DNA of 64,000 bases from Nocardia sp. NBC_00403. GTDB taxonomy: Bacteria > Actinomycetota > Actinomycetes > Mycobacteriales > Mycobacteriaceae. The stretch is from positions 7,874,001 through 7,938,000 of the forward strand of contig NZ_CP107939.1 in NCBI RefSeq assembly GCF_036046055.1. The letters are read 5' to 3'. The stretch's first letter is position 1. Each line of letters starts with the position of its first letter. Below the pieces are notes generated by a model, which had not been told where the DNA came from, made no database searches, and was given only the letters and a program-made list of their open reading frames with translations. The position numbers and the translations under genes were made by a program. Positions 1-8,519 of the stretch are shown in pieces.

Positions 1-464
1 CAGCGCACGTGATCGCGGTCGACGTGAGCGCGGACAAACTCGACCTCGCCGCCCGCTGCGGCGCGGCCGAAGGACTCATCGGTGGACCCGACACCGCCCG
101 CGAGATCCTCGACCGCACCGGAGGGCGTGGCGCGGAGGCGGTGTTCGACTTCGTCGGCACCGATCACACCGCGACCCTGGCCGTGGAATCGGTGGCGCCC
201 AACGGCGCCTATCGCATGATCGGACTCGGGGGCGGCGCACCGGAAATCACCGCGGGCCCGGCCGGTGGACCCGGCTGGCCGTGGGGCGCATCGATCCGAA
301 AGTCCTACGGCGGCACCAAATCCGACCTGATCAGCTCCGTCGCGCTCGCGCAGGCGGGCAAGCTCAGAGTCGAAGTCGAACGCTATGACCTCGCCGAGGG
401 CCGCGAGGCGCTCGACCGGCTGGAACGCGGGCTGGTCACCGGCCGTGCGGTCCTGGTGCCGTAG
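1..464 (+). CDS. Zinc-type (MDR) alcohol dehydrogenase, C-terminal part
   Basis: The frame is open from the window edge, so the 5' end lies outside. The visible part is the second half of a Rossmann domain ([12 protein letters not shown], then an Asp-Phe-Val-Gly stretch, FDFVG) followed by the C-terminal lid of the medium-chain dehydrogenase family. These enzymes oxidise alcohols or reduce aldehydes with NAD(P)H. The catalytic and structural zinc ligands would lie in the missing half, so substrate class cannot be judged. It ends 34 bp before an acyl-CoA ligase and is probably in one operon with that gene and the amidohydrolase after it. Confidence 0.85.
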   Translation, partial: AHVIAVDVSADKLDLAARCGAAEGLIGGPDTAREILDRTGGRGAEAVFDFVGTDHTATLAVESVAPNGAYRMIGLGGGAPEITAGPAGGPGWPWGASIRKSYGGTKSDLISSVALAQAGKLRVEVERYDLAEGREALDRLERGLVTGRAVLVP

Positions 465-498
465 GCAGGTCCGATCAAATGTTGAGGAAGGTCATGTC

Positions 499-2154
499 AT
501 GACACAGCCTTTGGACCCGCAGGCCATGGCGGCCGCGGCAATCGCTCGGCTGACCGGGCCCGGCGGACAGTTCGAAATGGTGGTCGAGGAGGTGCTCGGC
601 GCACCGATGCCGGTGATGCGGCATCGCGGCCGCTCGCTCGGCGAAGTGCTCGCGGCATCCATCGGGTTGGCCGACCGCGACTACCTGGTCACCGAGGACC
701 GCAGGATGTCCTACACCGAGCACGCGCACGCAGTCGGCGCGCTGGCCCGCGCCCTGCGCGACCGGTATGGCGTCGGAAAGGGCGACCGGATCGGCATCCT
801 GGCGGCGAACACGCCGGAATGGGTCGTCGCGTTCTGGGCGGCACAGACCCTCGGCGCCATCGCCGTCGGGTACAACGCCTGGTGGGCACCCCGCGAAATC
901 GCGTACGGCATCGACCACACCCGGCCCGCGGTGTTGATCGTCGACGTGAAGCGGGCCGCACAGCTGACGGACCTGGACATCCAGGTCCCGGTGCTGACCA
1001 TGGAGCAAGACCTCCCCGCCCTGATCGCCGCATTCGACGACGGCGAGCTGCCGCGCACGCCGGTGGCCGAGGACGATCCTGCGGTCATCCTCTACACCAG
1101 CGGCACGAGCGGACGCCCGAAAGGCGCGGTGCACACCCAGCGAAACCTGTTGGCGGTCATCGACTATCACCGTTTCAACGACGCATTGGCCGCCGCCTTC
1201 CAAGGCCGCGCCGACGACGGCAGCCCGAAAGGCAGACGGTTCCTGCTCACCTCGCCGCTGTTCCACATCGCCAGCCTGCACAACCTGGTGATACCGCGGA
1301 TGGCGACCGGCGATACCACCGTCATATACCAGGGTTCGTTCGACGCCGATCGCGTACTGCAGTTGGTCGAACGCGAACACATCACCAACTGGGGCGCGAT
1401 GCCGACGATGGCAAGCCGGATGCTCGAAACCGATCTGTCCCGCTACGACCTGTCCTCGCTGACGTCGTTCTCGCTCAACTCGGCGCCGTCCTCGGCCGCA
1501 CTGCAACACCATCTACGCGAACAACTTCCGGTGGCGAAGACCGCACTCGTGACCAGCTACGGCCTCACCGAATGCAGTACCGCCGCCACCCTGGCGGCCC
1601 CCGCCGAGCTGGCCGCGTTCCCGGATACCGTCGGCCGCCCCGTCGTCGGTGTCACCATCGAAATCCGGGACGCCGCGGGCAATGCCGTCCCCGAAGGCAC
1701 CGAGGGTGAGATCTGCGTGCGCAGCCCCTACGTAATGCTCGGCTACTGGGAGGACGAGGCCGCGACAGCCGCCGCCATCACTCCCGACCGCTGGCTGCGT
1801 ACCGGCGATATCGGCGTGCAGGAGCAGGGCCGGCTTCGCCTGTCCGGCAGGCGTTCCGATCTCATCCTGCGCGGTGGCGAGAACGTCTATCCCACCGAGA
1901 TCGAGCAGTGTCTCGAGGAACACCCCGCGGTGCGTGAGTGCGCCGTCGTCGGCGTGCCCGATGCCGATCTCGGCCAGCAGGTCGCCGCGGTGGTCGTCGT
2001 CGACAACGAAACGGCGACAACCGAACACGAGCTGCTCGAGTTCGCCAAGGAGCGACTCGCCTATTTCAAGGTGCCCGCACGTTGGCGGATCACCACCACA
2101 GCACTGCCGCGCAATGCGACCGGCAAGGTTGTGCGCACCGGTATCGAGGTATGA
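499..2154 (+). CDS. Acyl-CoA synthetase / AMP-dependent ligase
   Basis: An ANL-superfamily enzyme of 551 residues that activates a carboxylic acid as acyl-AMP and transfers it to CoA. The phosphate-binding motif [11 protein letters not shown] starts at residue 199. It is followed by YGLTE, the adenylate motif around RTGD, the hinge region [15 protein letters not shown], and the C-terminal [10 protein letters not shown] with the catalytic Lys. The ATG at 499 is chosen because GAGGAAGG lies just upstream at 484-491; the frame is open further upstream but that part overlaps the dehydrogenase. Six bases separate it from the amidohydrolase. The acid substrate cannot be told from sequence. Confidence 0.9.
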   Translation: MTQPLDPQAMAAAAIARLTGPGGQFEMVVEEVLGAPMPVMRHRGRSLGEVLAASIGLADRDYLVTEDRRMSYTEHAHAVGALARALRDRYGVGKGDRIGILAANTPEWVVAFWAAQTLGAIAVGYNAWWAPREIAYGIDHTRPAVLIVDVKRAAQLTDLDIQVPVLTMEQDLPALIAAFDDGELPRTPVAEDDPAVILYTSGTSGRPKGAVHTQRNLLAVIDYHRFNDALAAAFQGRADDGSPKGRRFLLTSPLFHIASLHNLVIPRMATGDTTVIYQGSFDADRVLQLVEREHITNWGAMPTMASRMLETDLSRYDLSSLTSFSLNSAPSSAALQHHLREQLPVAKTALVTSYGLTECSTAATLAAPAELAAFPDTVGRPVVGVTIEIRDAAGNAVPEGTEGEICVRSPYVMLGYWEDEAATAAAITPDRWLRTGDIGVQEQGRLRLSGRRSDLILRGGENVYPTEIEQCLEEHPAVRECAVVGVPDADLGQQVAAVVVVDNETATTEHELLEFAKERLAYFKVPARWRITTTALPRNATGKVVRTGIEV

Positions 2155-2160
2155 GAAGAC

Positions 2161-3912
2161 ATGTACGACACCATCATCAAGGGCGGCCGCTGGTTCGACG
2201 GCGCCGCTTCGCCCTCCGCGGTCCGCCATCTCGGCATCCGTGACGGTCGAATCGCCGTGGTCTCGATCGAACCGCTCGACGAGACCGGCTGCCGGCACAT
2301 CATCGACGCCGCCGGGAAGTGGGTGCTTCCCGGAATGATCGACATCCATACGCATTACGACGTCGAGGTACTGCAAACTCCCTCGCTGGCCGAGTCGGTC
2401 CGCCACGGCGTCACCACCGTGCTGCTCGGCTCGTGCTCACTGTCGACGGTGCATGTCGAGGCTTCCGATGCCGGCGACCTGTTCGGCCGGGTCGAGGCCA
2501 TCCCGCGCCGACATGTGATCGAGGCTGTCACCGAAACCAAGACCTGGACTACGGCGCACGAGTTCATCGACGCGCTGGAAGCGCTGCCGCTCGGCCCGAA
2601 CCTGGCCGCGTTCATCGGGCATTCGGATATCCGTGCCGCGCAGATGGGCCTGGAACGATCCACCAGCAAGGACATTCGGCCCACCGCCGCCGAACTCGAC
2701 GCCATGGTGGCGAAACTCGATGAGGCGCTGGACGCGGGCTTCATCGGCATGTCCTCGCAGCAGCTGCTGTTCGACAAGCTCGACGGCGAAGTCTGTCGAT
2801 CGCGCACCCTGCCCTCGACCTATGCGACCACTCGGGAACGCCGCAGGCTCAACGCGATACTGCGGCGTCGTGGCCGCGCATTGCAGGGCGGTCCGGATGT
2901 CGCGCGGCCGCAAAGCCTGGTCGCGATGGCGGCCAGCAGTATCGGGATCTTCCGCAAGCCACTGAAGGTCAGCCTGCTGTCCGCGGCCGACATCAAGGCC
3001 ATTCCCGCAGTGGCGCATATCTTTCCGTGGATCGCCAGGGTGCTCAACGCGTTGGGCGGCGACTTCCGGTGGCAGCATCTGCCGGTGCCGTTCGAGGTGT
3101 ACTCCGACGGCATCGATCTGCCGGTCTTCGAGGAGTTCGGTTCGGGCGCGGCCGCACTGCACCTGGCCGACCAGCTCGAGGCGCGCAGGGAACTGCTGCG
3201 CGACGAAGGCTACCGCCGTCGCTTCCGAAAGGACTACGACAAGAAGTTCGGCCCGCGGGTCTGGCATCGCGACTTCTTCGATGCCGAGATCGTCGAATGT
3301 CCGGATCAGACCGTGCTCGGCAAGACCTTCGGCGAGGTGGGGGTCGATCGGGGCGGGCTGCACCCGGTGGACGCCTTCCTCGACCTCGTCGTCGAGCACG
3401 GCAACAAGGTTCGGTGGCGGACAACCATTTCCAACCACCGGCCGGAGGTTCTGGACCGGTTTGCCGCCGATCCCGGTGTGCAACTGGGCTTCTCGGATGC
3501 CGGGGCGCACCTGCGCAATATGGCGTTCTACAACTTCGGGCTGCGGTTCCTCCGTCGAGTACACGATGCCGAGCGCGCGGGCCGTCCGATCCTGTCGCTG
3601 GAACGCGCCGTGCACCGCATCACCGGCGAACTCGCCGACTGGTACGGCATCGACGCGGGCCACCTGCGCACCGGCGACCGGGCCGACCTGGTCGTGATCG
3701 ATCCCGAACGCCTCGACGAGACCACCGACGCGTACGCCGAGGCTCCGATCGCCCAGTTCGACAATCTCTCACGCATGGTCAATCGGAACGATGCCACCGT
3801 CACCGCGGTGCTGATCGGTGGCGAATACGTCTTCGGCAACGGCGAATCCGCACCGGTCCTCGGCACCCGGAGGACCGGCCGATTCCTGCGAGCAGGCGTG
3901 ACGGGCAGCTGA
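2161..3912 (+). CDS. Amidohydrolase, D-aminoacylase-like
   Basis: 583 residues. The N-terminal composite beta domain (IIKGGRWFDG) is followed by the metal motif D61-x-H63-x-H65-Y-D, typical of N-acyl-D-amino-acid deacylases in the amidohydrolase superfamily. Further signs are GHSDIR near residue 157, FSDAGAHLRN near 445 and a C-terminal DRADLVVIDPERL. The family hydrolyses amide bonds in a TIM barrel with one or two metals. It is translationally close to the acyl-CoA ligase (6 bp gap), so it may release a fatty or aryl acid that the ligase then activates. The actual substrate is unknown. Confidence 0.82.
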   Translation: MYDTIIKGGRWFDGAASPSAVRHLGIRDGRIAVVSIEPLDETGCRHIIDAAGKWVLPGMIDIHTHYDVEVLQTPSLAESVRHGVTTVLLGSCSLSTVHVEASDAGDLFGRVEAIPRRHVIEAVTETKTWTTAHEFIDALEALPLGPNLAAFIGHSDIRAAQMGLERSTSKDIRPTAAELDAMVAKLDEALDAGFIGMSSQQLLFDKLDGEVCRSRTLPSTYATTRERRRLNAILRRRGRALQGGPDVARPQSLVAMAASSIGIFRKPLKVSLLSAADIKAIPAVAHIFPWIARVLNALGGDFRWQHLPVPFEVYSDGIDLPVFEEFGSGAAALHLADQLEARRELLRDEGYRRRFRKDYDKKFGPRVWHRDFFDAEIVECPDQTVLGKTFGEVGVDRGGLHPVDAFLDLVVEHGNKVRWRTTISNHRPEVLDRFAADPGVQLGFSDAGAHLRNMAFYNFGLRFLRRVHDAERAGRPILSLERAVHRITGELADWYGIDAGHLRTGDRADLVVIDPERLDETTDAYAEAPIAQFDNLSRMVNRNDATVTAVLIGGEYVFGNGESAPVLGTRRTGRFLRAGVTGS

Positions 3913-3917
3913 GGGGT

Positions 3918-4011
3918 ACCCGCCGAGTGCTTCGTACCAACGCCACCTCCGCCCGGTGGCTGGGCCGCTGCGAAGCCCGGCGGCTGAGCGAGTACGAGGC
4001 ACTCGGCGGGT
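3918..4011. repeat. Large imperfect inverted repeat after the amidohydrolase
   Basis: Arms 3918-3937 and 3992-4011 are 20 nt long and pair with a single G:T-type mismatch. The 54-nt loop has smaller palindromes (CCACC/GGTGG and GCCGC/GCGGC), so the whole folds as a branched cruciform. It begins 6 bp after the stop codon. There is no T-tract, so it is not a classic terminator; a REP/MITE-like palindromic unit is the alternative. Confidence 0.6.
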
Positions 4012-4142
4012 GCACGCTGCCGATAGTTTTCCGATTCGTGCAGCGTAGGGCCCAATTCGCACGCACCAGAGTCGAACTCGAGCTACCTTAGCTATAACCG
4101 GCGTTCACACTATGATCGCCCGGCCACTCGCAAGGAGGCAAC

Positions 4143-4994
4143 GTGGAGACACTCGTGCACCAGGGCCGGGCCGTGGTCTTCGACCGGGTGGGTAGCGGTC
4201 CGCCGATCGTCCTGCTCCACAACGCGGGCACCCAACGCCACATCTGGGACGATCAGGTCACGGCACTGAGCGGCGACCACGAAGTCTTCGCGCTCGACCT
4301 GCCCGGCTACGGCGAATCCGAACAACCCGCCGACGGCTACCGCCTCGACGATTATGTCGCCATGCTCGGCACGTTCCTCGATGCGCACCACCTCACGGAC
4401 GTCGTTCTCATCGGCAATTGCCTCGGCGCGGCCACCTCACTGCGCTACACGATCGCCCACCCCGCCGTCGTCCGCGCGCTGGTCTTGATCAACCCGCTGA
4501 CCTGGAACACCGTCCGCGCCGGACGCCAAGCCGCAATGGCATGGGCCGATGCCCGACTCCCACTCGGCCCGGTGGCCCGCAGGGTGGCGCTGCCCGAAAT
4601 GATTGTCTCCCGGATCGTCACCGAGCAACTCGGCGCCCGTGGCCGACGCCAGAAATTGCACCACTCGCCCCGACTGCGCGCGCACTGGTCCGACCGCGGT
4701 CGCCTGCAAGCACTGCACGGCCTGGTCCAGGACTTCCCCGCCTTCGCCGACCTCGATGCCTTCAGCCCACCCACAGGCTTCCCCCCGATCTGCACCATCT
4801 GGGGCAGGCAGAACCGCATCCTGTCGGCCCGCGCGGGCGCCCGCCTCAACCACACCCTGCACCCGCACACCGACATAGCGCTTCCCGACTGCGGCCATCT
4901 GCCCATGGTCGAAGACCCCGCCGCGGTGACAACCGCCATCACGACGTTCCTCGCGGCCCAACTGCGTAACTCCACAAGTACGCCCGACAGCTGA
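4143..4994 (+). CDS. Alpha/beta-fold hydrolase with Cys nucleophile
   Basis: 283 residues; GTG start behind AAGGAGG (4132-4138). The fold is recognised from LLHNAGTQRHIW (oxyanion region), DLPGYGES and the elbow G-N-C93-L-G. The usual Ser nucleophile is Cys here, and the usual Asp of the GxxDxxxP segment is Asn224 (GRQNRIL). His252 of CGHLP is kept. Cys-nucleophile members exist (dienelactone hydrolase), but losing the canonical acid as well is uncommon. Activity could be altered or the acid may come from another strand. The gene is probably separately transcribed, 230 bp after the amidohydrolase. Confidence 0.8.
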   Translation: METLVHQGRAVVFDRVGSGPPIVLLHNAGTQRHIWDDQVTALSGDHEVFALDLPGYGESEQPADGYRLDDYVAMLGTFLDAHHLTDVVLIGNCLGAATSLRYTIAHPAVVRALVLINPLTWNTVRAGRQAAMAWADARLPLGPVARRVALPEMIVSRIVTEQLGARGRRQKLHHSPRLRAHWSDRGRLQALHGLVQDFPAFADLDAFSPPTGFPPICTIWGRQNRILSARAGARLNHTLHPHTDIALPDCGHLPMVEDPAAVTTAITTFLAAQLRNSTSTPDS

Positions 4995-5132
4995 CCTACA
5001 CTCGAAACGCCGGCCGGCCCGCGCGGCACCCAATGGGTGTGCCGAATGCGCGAAGAGGCAGGTCAGCTGGTGTTGTTTGACGACATATGTTGCGGGAACC
5101 CGTCGATAGTCATCGAGAAAGGGTTTGATGCC

Positions 5133-6170
5133 ATGTTGCTACGCCGACTCGCCCGACCGCTGCTGGCGGCCTCCTTCGTCGCCGACGGAGTCGACACCCT
5201 GATGCATCCGGAACCACGCGCCAAGGCCGCTACCGCGCTCAGGCAGCGCGGCGAGGAGCGGCTGCCGGACAATCTGGCCGCGAAGCTCCCATCGGACACC
5301 GCGACGGTGGTGCGGGTCAACGCGATCGCTCAGGTATCCGGCGGCCTGCTGTTGGCGCTGGGCAAGATGCCGAGGCTCGCCTCCTTGGTGCTTGCCGCGA
5401 CAGTGATCCCCGCGACGGTCACCGAACAGGACTTCTGGGCCGAACAGGATCCGGACCGGAAGGCCGCGAAACGCAACGCGTTCCTGAAGGATATGGGCCT
5501 GCTCGGTGGCCTGATGATCGCGGCCGCCGATACGGCGGGCAAGCCGTCACTGGGATGGCGCGGCAAGCGAGCGGCGCACAATGCCGCCGCCGCGGTATCC
5601 GCGGCGCTGCCCTTCGGCGCGTCCGAGGGTGCAAATGGCGAGGCGCTGCGCCAGCACGCGTACGAGGCCGCCGAGCGCGCGCGCACACGCACACTGAGCG
5701 GAATCGCCGCGGTGAAGGGGTCCGAGGTCGCGGGCGTCGCGCAGCAGCACGGTTCCGAGTGGGCCGATCTGGCGAAAGAGCGTGGCGTCGAAATGGCCGA
5801 GATCGCCAAGGAACACAGCGTGGAGTGGGCCGAGATCGCCAAGGAACACAGCGTGGAGTGGGCCGAGATTGCCAAGGAGTACGGCGCGGAGTGGGCCGAG
5901 ATCGCCAAACACCGGGCCGCGATCCTGGCCGACATCGCCAAGCGCCGTGGCGCCGATTGGGCCGAAGTCGCCAAAGAGCGTGCGCCCGAGATCGCCGAGA
6001 CCGCTCGGCGGCACGGTTCGGATTGGGCCGAGATCGCGAAGGAACGTGGACCCGAACTCGCGGCGACCGCCCGTGAGCGCGGGGCGCACCTCGCCGATGC
6101 GGCCGTGATCGTGTCGAGGCAAGGCGCGGCTGATCTCCGCCGCAGCCGTCGCCGTCGCCGTCGACGCTAG
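5133..6170 (+). CDS. DoxX-family membrane protein with 11-residue repeat tail
   Basis: 345 residues. The ATG at 5133 is preferred (GAGAAAGGG upstream); the longer frame lacks a ribosome site. Residues 1-150 resemble DoxX (LLRRLARPLLAASFVADG, then hydrophobic segments near 70-95 and 125-145). From about residue 198 to 320 come about eleven units of 11 residues with consensus E/D-W-A-E-I-A-K-E-R/H-G-x, then an Arg-rich end. An 11-residue period fits a continuous amphipathic helix or right-handed coil lying on a membrane or self-associating. Two units are identical at the DNA level (5796-5861). Function unknown. The stop overlaps the stop of the opposite STAS gene. Confidence 0.75.
   Translation: MLLRRLARPLLAASFVADGVDTLMHPEPRAKAATALRQRGEERLPDNLAAKLPSDTATVVRVNAIAQVSGGLLLALGKMPRLASLVLAATVIPATVTEQDFWAEQDPDRKAAKRNAFLKDMGLLGGLMIAAADTAGKPSLGWRGKRAAHNAAAAVSAALPFGASEGANGEALRQHAYEAAERARTRTLSGIAAVKGSEVAGVAQQHGSEWADLAKERGVEMAEIAKEHSVEWAEIAKEHSVEWAEIAKEYGAEWAEIAKHRAAILADIAKRRGADWAEVAKERAPEIAETARRHGSDWAEIAKERGPELAATARERGAHLADAAVIVSRQGAADLRRSRRRRRRR
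5796..5861 (+). repeat. Perfect 33-bp tandem duplication inside the DoxX gene
   Basis: Copies 5796-5828 and 5829-5861 are identical; the next copy (5862-5894) has diverged. Each 33 bp encodes one 11-residue unit, so expansion or contraction keeps the frame. Confidence 0.9.
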
Positions 6171-6583
6171 GCCGTCGCCTCGTATCCTTCGGCGAGTGCG
6201 GCGTCCAGGGAGCCGACACAATGCAGGCTCGCGGAGAGGCCGGTGATCTCGATGACGCGTCCGACGCTGCGCCCCGCCGTGATCAAAAGTACTCGGCGAG
6301 CGGACTTTTCGGCCTCCGCCAGTACCTCGATCAGCGCGGTGACCCCGGCCGCGGCGAAGAAGGTCACCGGTGACAGGTCGACCACCATGGTGTTCGCTTG
6401 AAAACCGAAGGCACGCACCAGATTCTCCCGCAGCGTCGGCGCGGTGCACAGGTCGATCTCACCGGCGACTTCGACCAGTGTCACGTCACCGCGCGGACGG
6501 CTCACACAGAACTGGATCGCATCTGCTCCGCCGGACGCACAAACAGTGGTGCACTCAACAACATTCACAGAACGGCTGGACAT
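6167..6583 (-). CDS. STAS-domain protein (anti-sigma antagonist-like)
   Basis: 138 residues with the STAS pattern VTLVEVAGEIDLCTAPTL and MVVDLSPVTFF. STAS proteins of the SpoIIAA/RsbV type bind an anti-sigma kinase and are switched by phosphorylation of a Ser in the DSSG loop. Here that loop reads A77-A78-A79-G, so the acceptor Ser and its Asp are absent. It may be constitutively active or serve a different partner. Start supported by AGGAG 7 nt upstream. No anti-sigma kinase gene is adjacent. It converges on the DoxX gene with the two stops sharing CTAG (6167-6170). Confidence 0.8.
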   Translation of the reverse strand: MSSRSVNVVECTTVCASGGADAIQFCVSRPRGDVTLVEVAGEIDLCTAPTLRENLVRAFGFQANTMVVDLSPVTFFAAAGVTALIEVLAEAEKSARRVLLITAGRSVGRVIEITGLSASLHCVGSLDAALAEGYEATA

Positions 6584-6620
6584 GGGCTGACTCCTGGGGG
6601 CCCGTCACTGGCGCACAGGG

Positions 6621-6662
6621 ACAGACCTGTCTCTCTAGTGAAGCAGGGTCGCACAGCTCTGT
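6621..6662. promoter_or_regulatory. Paired ACAG-N2-CTGT palindromes, candidate TetR operator
   Basis: Two identical-type palindromes, 6621-6630 and 6653-6662, lie in the 92-bp gap between the divergent STAS and TetR genes. The first extends to GACAG-AC-CTGTC. Their centres are 32 bp apart, about three helical turns, so two dimers would bind on the same DNA face. They probably bind the adjacent TetR product. Confidence 0.5.
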
Positions 6663-6675
6663 ACAGGGTTAGAGT

Positions 6676-7302
6676 ATGGCCATGACTGCCAGCAACGACC
6701 CAGTTGTCGGCGCTCGCGAGCGAATTCTGGCCACTGCCTACGCGTTGTTCACTCGACGCGGTATTCGAGATGTCGGCATCGACGAAGTCATCGCCAAGGC
6801 CGGGATCGCGAAAGCCACATTGTACCGGCATTTTCGGACAAAGGACGAGTTGGTCATCGCGGTGCTCGCGCGCCGCGAACAACTGTGGACCTTCGGCTTC
6901 GTCGAGCACCGGTCGCACTTGCGCGGCAACACAGCGGAAGAGCGTTTGCTGGCTATTTTCGACGTGTTCGACGAATGGTTTGCCGCTGCGGATTTCGAGG
7001 CATGCACCTTCATCAATGTGCTGGCGGAAATGGGCCCGAACCATCCGACCGGTCGGGCGAGCATCGTGCATCTCGATCGAATTCGTGACGTGGTACGCGC
7101 CCGTGCGATCGAAGCGGACCTGCGGGATCCCGAGGAGTTCGCTCGTTCCTGGCACATCCTGATGAAGGGTTCCATTGTCGCCGCGACCGAGGGTGATCGC
7201 GGCGCCGCCCGTCGTGCTCAGCGCATGGCGGCCGCCCTGATCGATCAGTATCGCAGCGACGCGGCTCAACCGAATTCGAACGTCGCCACCACGGGAGCGT
7301 GA
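6676..7302 (+). CDS. TetR/AcrR family transcriptional regulator
   Basis: 208 residues. The N-terminal helix-turn-helix runs from residue 12 to 60 (AGIAKATLYRHFRTKDEL). The C-terminal ligand domain includes FEACTFINVLAEM. ATG 6676 and ATG 6682 are both possible starts. The gene is divergent from the STAS gene with paired palindromes between. Its 3' end overlaps the convergent EEP gene by 37 bp. Ligand and targets beyond its own promoter are unknown. Confidence 0.88.
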   Translation: MAMTASNDPVVGARERILATAYALFTRRGIRDVGIDEVIAKAGIAKATLYRHFRTKDELVIAVLARREQLWTFGFVEHRSHLRGNTAEERLLAIFDVFDEWFAAADFEACTFINVLAEMGPNHPTGRASIVHLDRIRDVVRARAIEADLRDPEEFARSWHILMKGSIVAATEGDRGAARRAQRMAAALIDQYRSDAAQPNSNVATTGA

Positions 7303-8246
7303 TCGGACTCGGGGTACTTGACATCGGTGGCGAAAGCGCCGGATTCGTCGTGCAGCACCTCGTTGTGAATCTCCGAACCACGGTAGTGGGCAAGCAGATT
7401 GCGGGTGACCAGGATGTGGTCGAGCATCTGCCCCCTGCCGTGATGGAGCAGCGAGTACCGGGCCGGCTCGGGAATGGTGTTCTCGACCGGCACCAGCACC
7501 CGTCCGGCCAGCGCACCGTTGCCGGTTTCCTCGACATCGCCCCGAATGGCAACCAGCGGCACCTCGTCGGCGGTGGCATTGAAGTCCCCCGCCACCACGA
7601 TGCGCGCCGCCGGGTCCTGGTCGAGGATCGAATCGACGAGCCGCCGCACTTCCACGGCCTGGCTCATCCGCTTCATCGACGAGATGAACGAGCCCTCGGC
7701 CACCGCGTCGGCGCTGCGCCAAGTGAAATCATCGATCTTCTGGCCCGGAATATTGGTGGGCAGCTTCGATTTCAGATGCACCACGATCACATGCAGCGGT
7801 ACGCCTTGCGGATCGAGTTCCACGTGCAGGATCGGCCGCTCCAGCAGAATCGACAGCGGTTGCGGCGCGGGCGGACTTGCGGTCAGTATCTGATACATCG
7901 GCGCTGCGACCAGCGTGTTGAGCAGTTGCGCCCGCGCCATCACCGGTAACGAGGTGACCACAACCAGGTTTCGTTGATCGAATACCTGGCCGTTGGGATC
8001 CAGGGTCGAGACGACATTCGCCCCCGCCTGCTTCGTCCCCGCGAGCAGTTCCGCCAAGGCGAGCAAAGCACGTGGCTGCCCGGCCCGCTCCTGCCCGTGC
8101 ACCTCTTGCAGACACAGCACGTCGGCCCGCAACCGCTCGATCTGTGGCCGCATCACCGCTATCCGGTCCGCCAGCGACGGCCGGATGTTCGGCGGCACCT
8201 CATCGAAGTTTTCCAGGTTGAACGTCGCGATACGCAGGGTGACCAT
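7266..8246 (-). CDS. Endonuclease/exonuclease/phosphatase family protein
   Basis: 326 residues from ATG 8246. The frame is open further up to about 8297 and a GTG at 8255 is an alternative closer to GAGGA. Family motifs are present in order: ATFNLENF at the N-terminus, LCLQEVHG with the metal-binding Glu, VVAGDFNA with Asp and Asn, and the C-terminal SDHAPV with the catalytic His. The fold cleaves phosphodiester or phosphomonoester bonds in nucleic acids, lipids or small molecules. No signal peptide is visible, so a cytoplasmic role is likely. It stands alone, with the TetR gene convergent. Confidence 0.85.
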   Translation of the reverse strand: MVTLRIATFNLENFDEVPPNIRPSLADRIAVMRPQIERLRADVLCLQEVHGQERAGQPRALLALAELLAGTKQAGANVVSTLDPNGQVFDQRNLVVVTSLPVMARAQLLNTLVAAPMYQILTASPPAPQPLSILLERPILHVELDPQGVPLHVIVVHLKSKLPTNIPGQKIDDFTWRSADAVAEGSFISSMKRMSQAVEVRRLVDSILDQDPAARIVVAGDFNATADEVPLVAIRGDVEETGNGALAGRVLVPVENTIPEPARYSLLHHGRGQMLDHILVTRNLLAHYRGSEIHNEVLHDESGAFATDVKYPESDHAPVVATFEFG

Positions 8247-8519
8247 CTCATACACTAATCCTCGACAGGCCCCCGACCAACTGTTGACGCGAACCATGGT
8301 CCTCCGCGTCCCGCCCGGAATCCTGAGTACCGACTACTCGAAAAACCAGGTCAGCAACCCGACCGGCCGGTGGGCCGACCGAGTCGGCACACCAGCGGTG
8401 GAGCGAGCACGCGAATCATCGCCGCCGAGAATCTCGGGTGCGAGCGGGAACCAGGCGGCACTGCCGTCCGACTCAGTAGACGAGCAGCAGACAGCGCTGC
8501 GGACTCCGCGGGAGGACTC

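Noticed and set aside
475..1512. Long antisense open frame opposite the acyl-CoA ligase
   Set aside because: GC-rich codon shadow; Arg/Gly/Val-rich product with no family pattern. The ligase on the plus strand has all its motifs.
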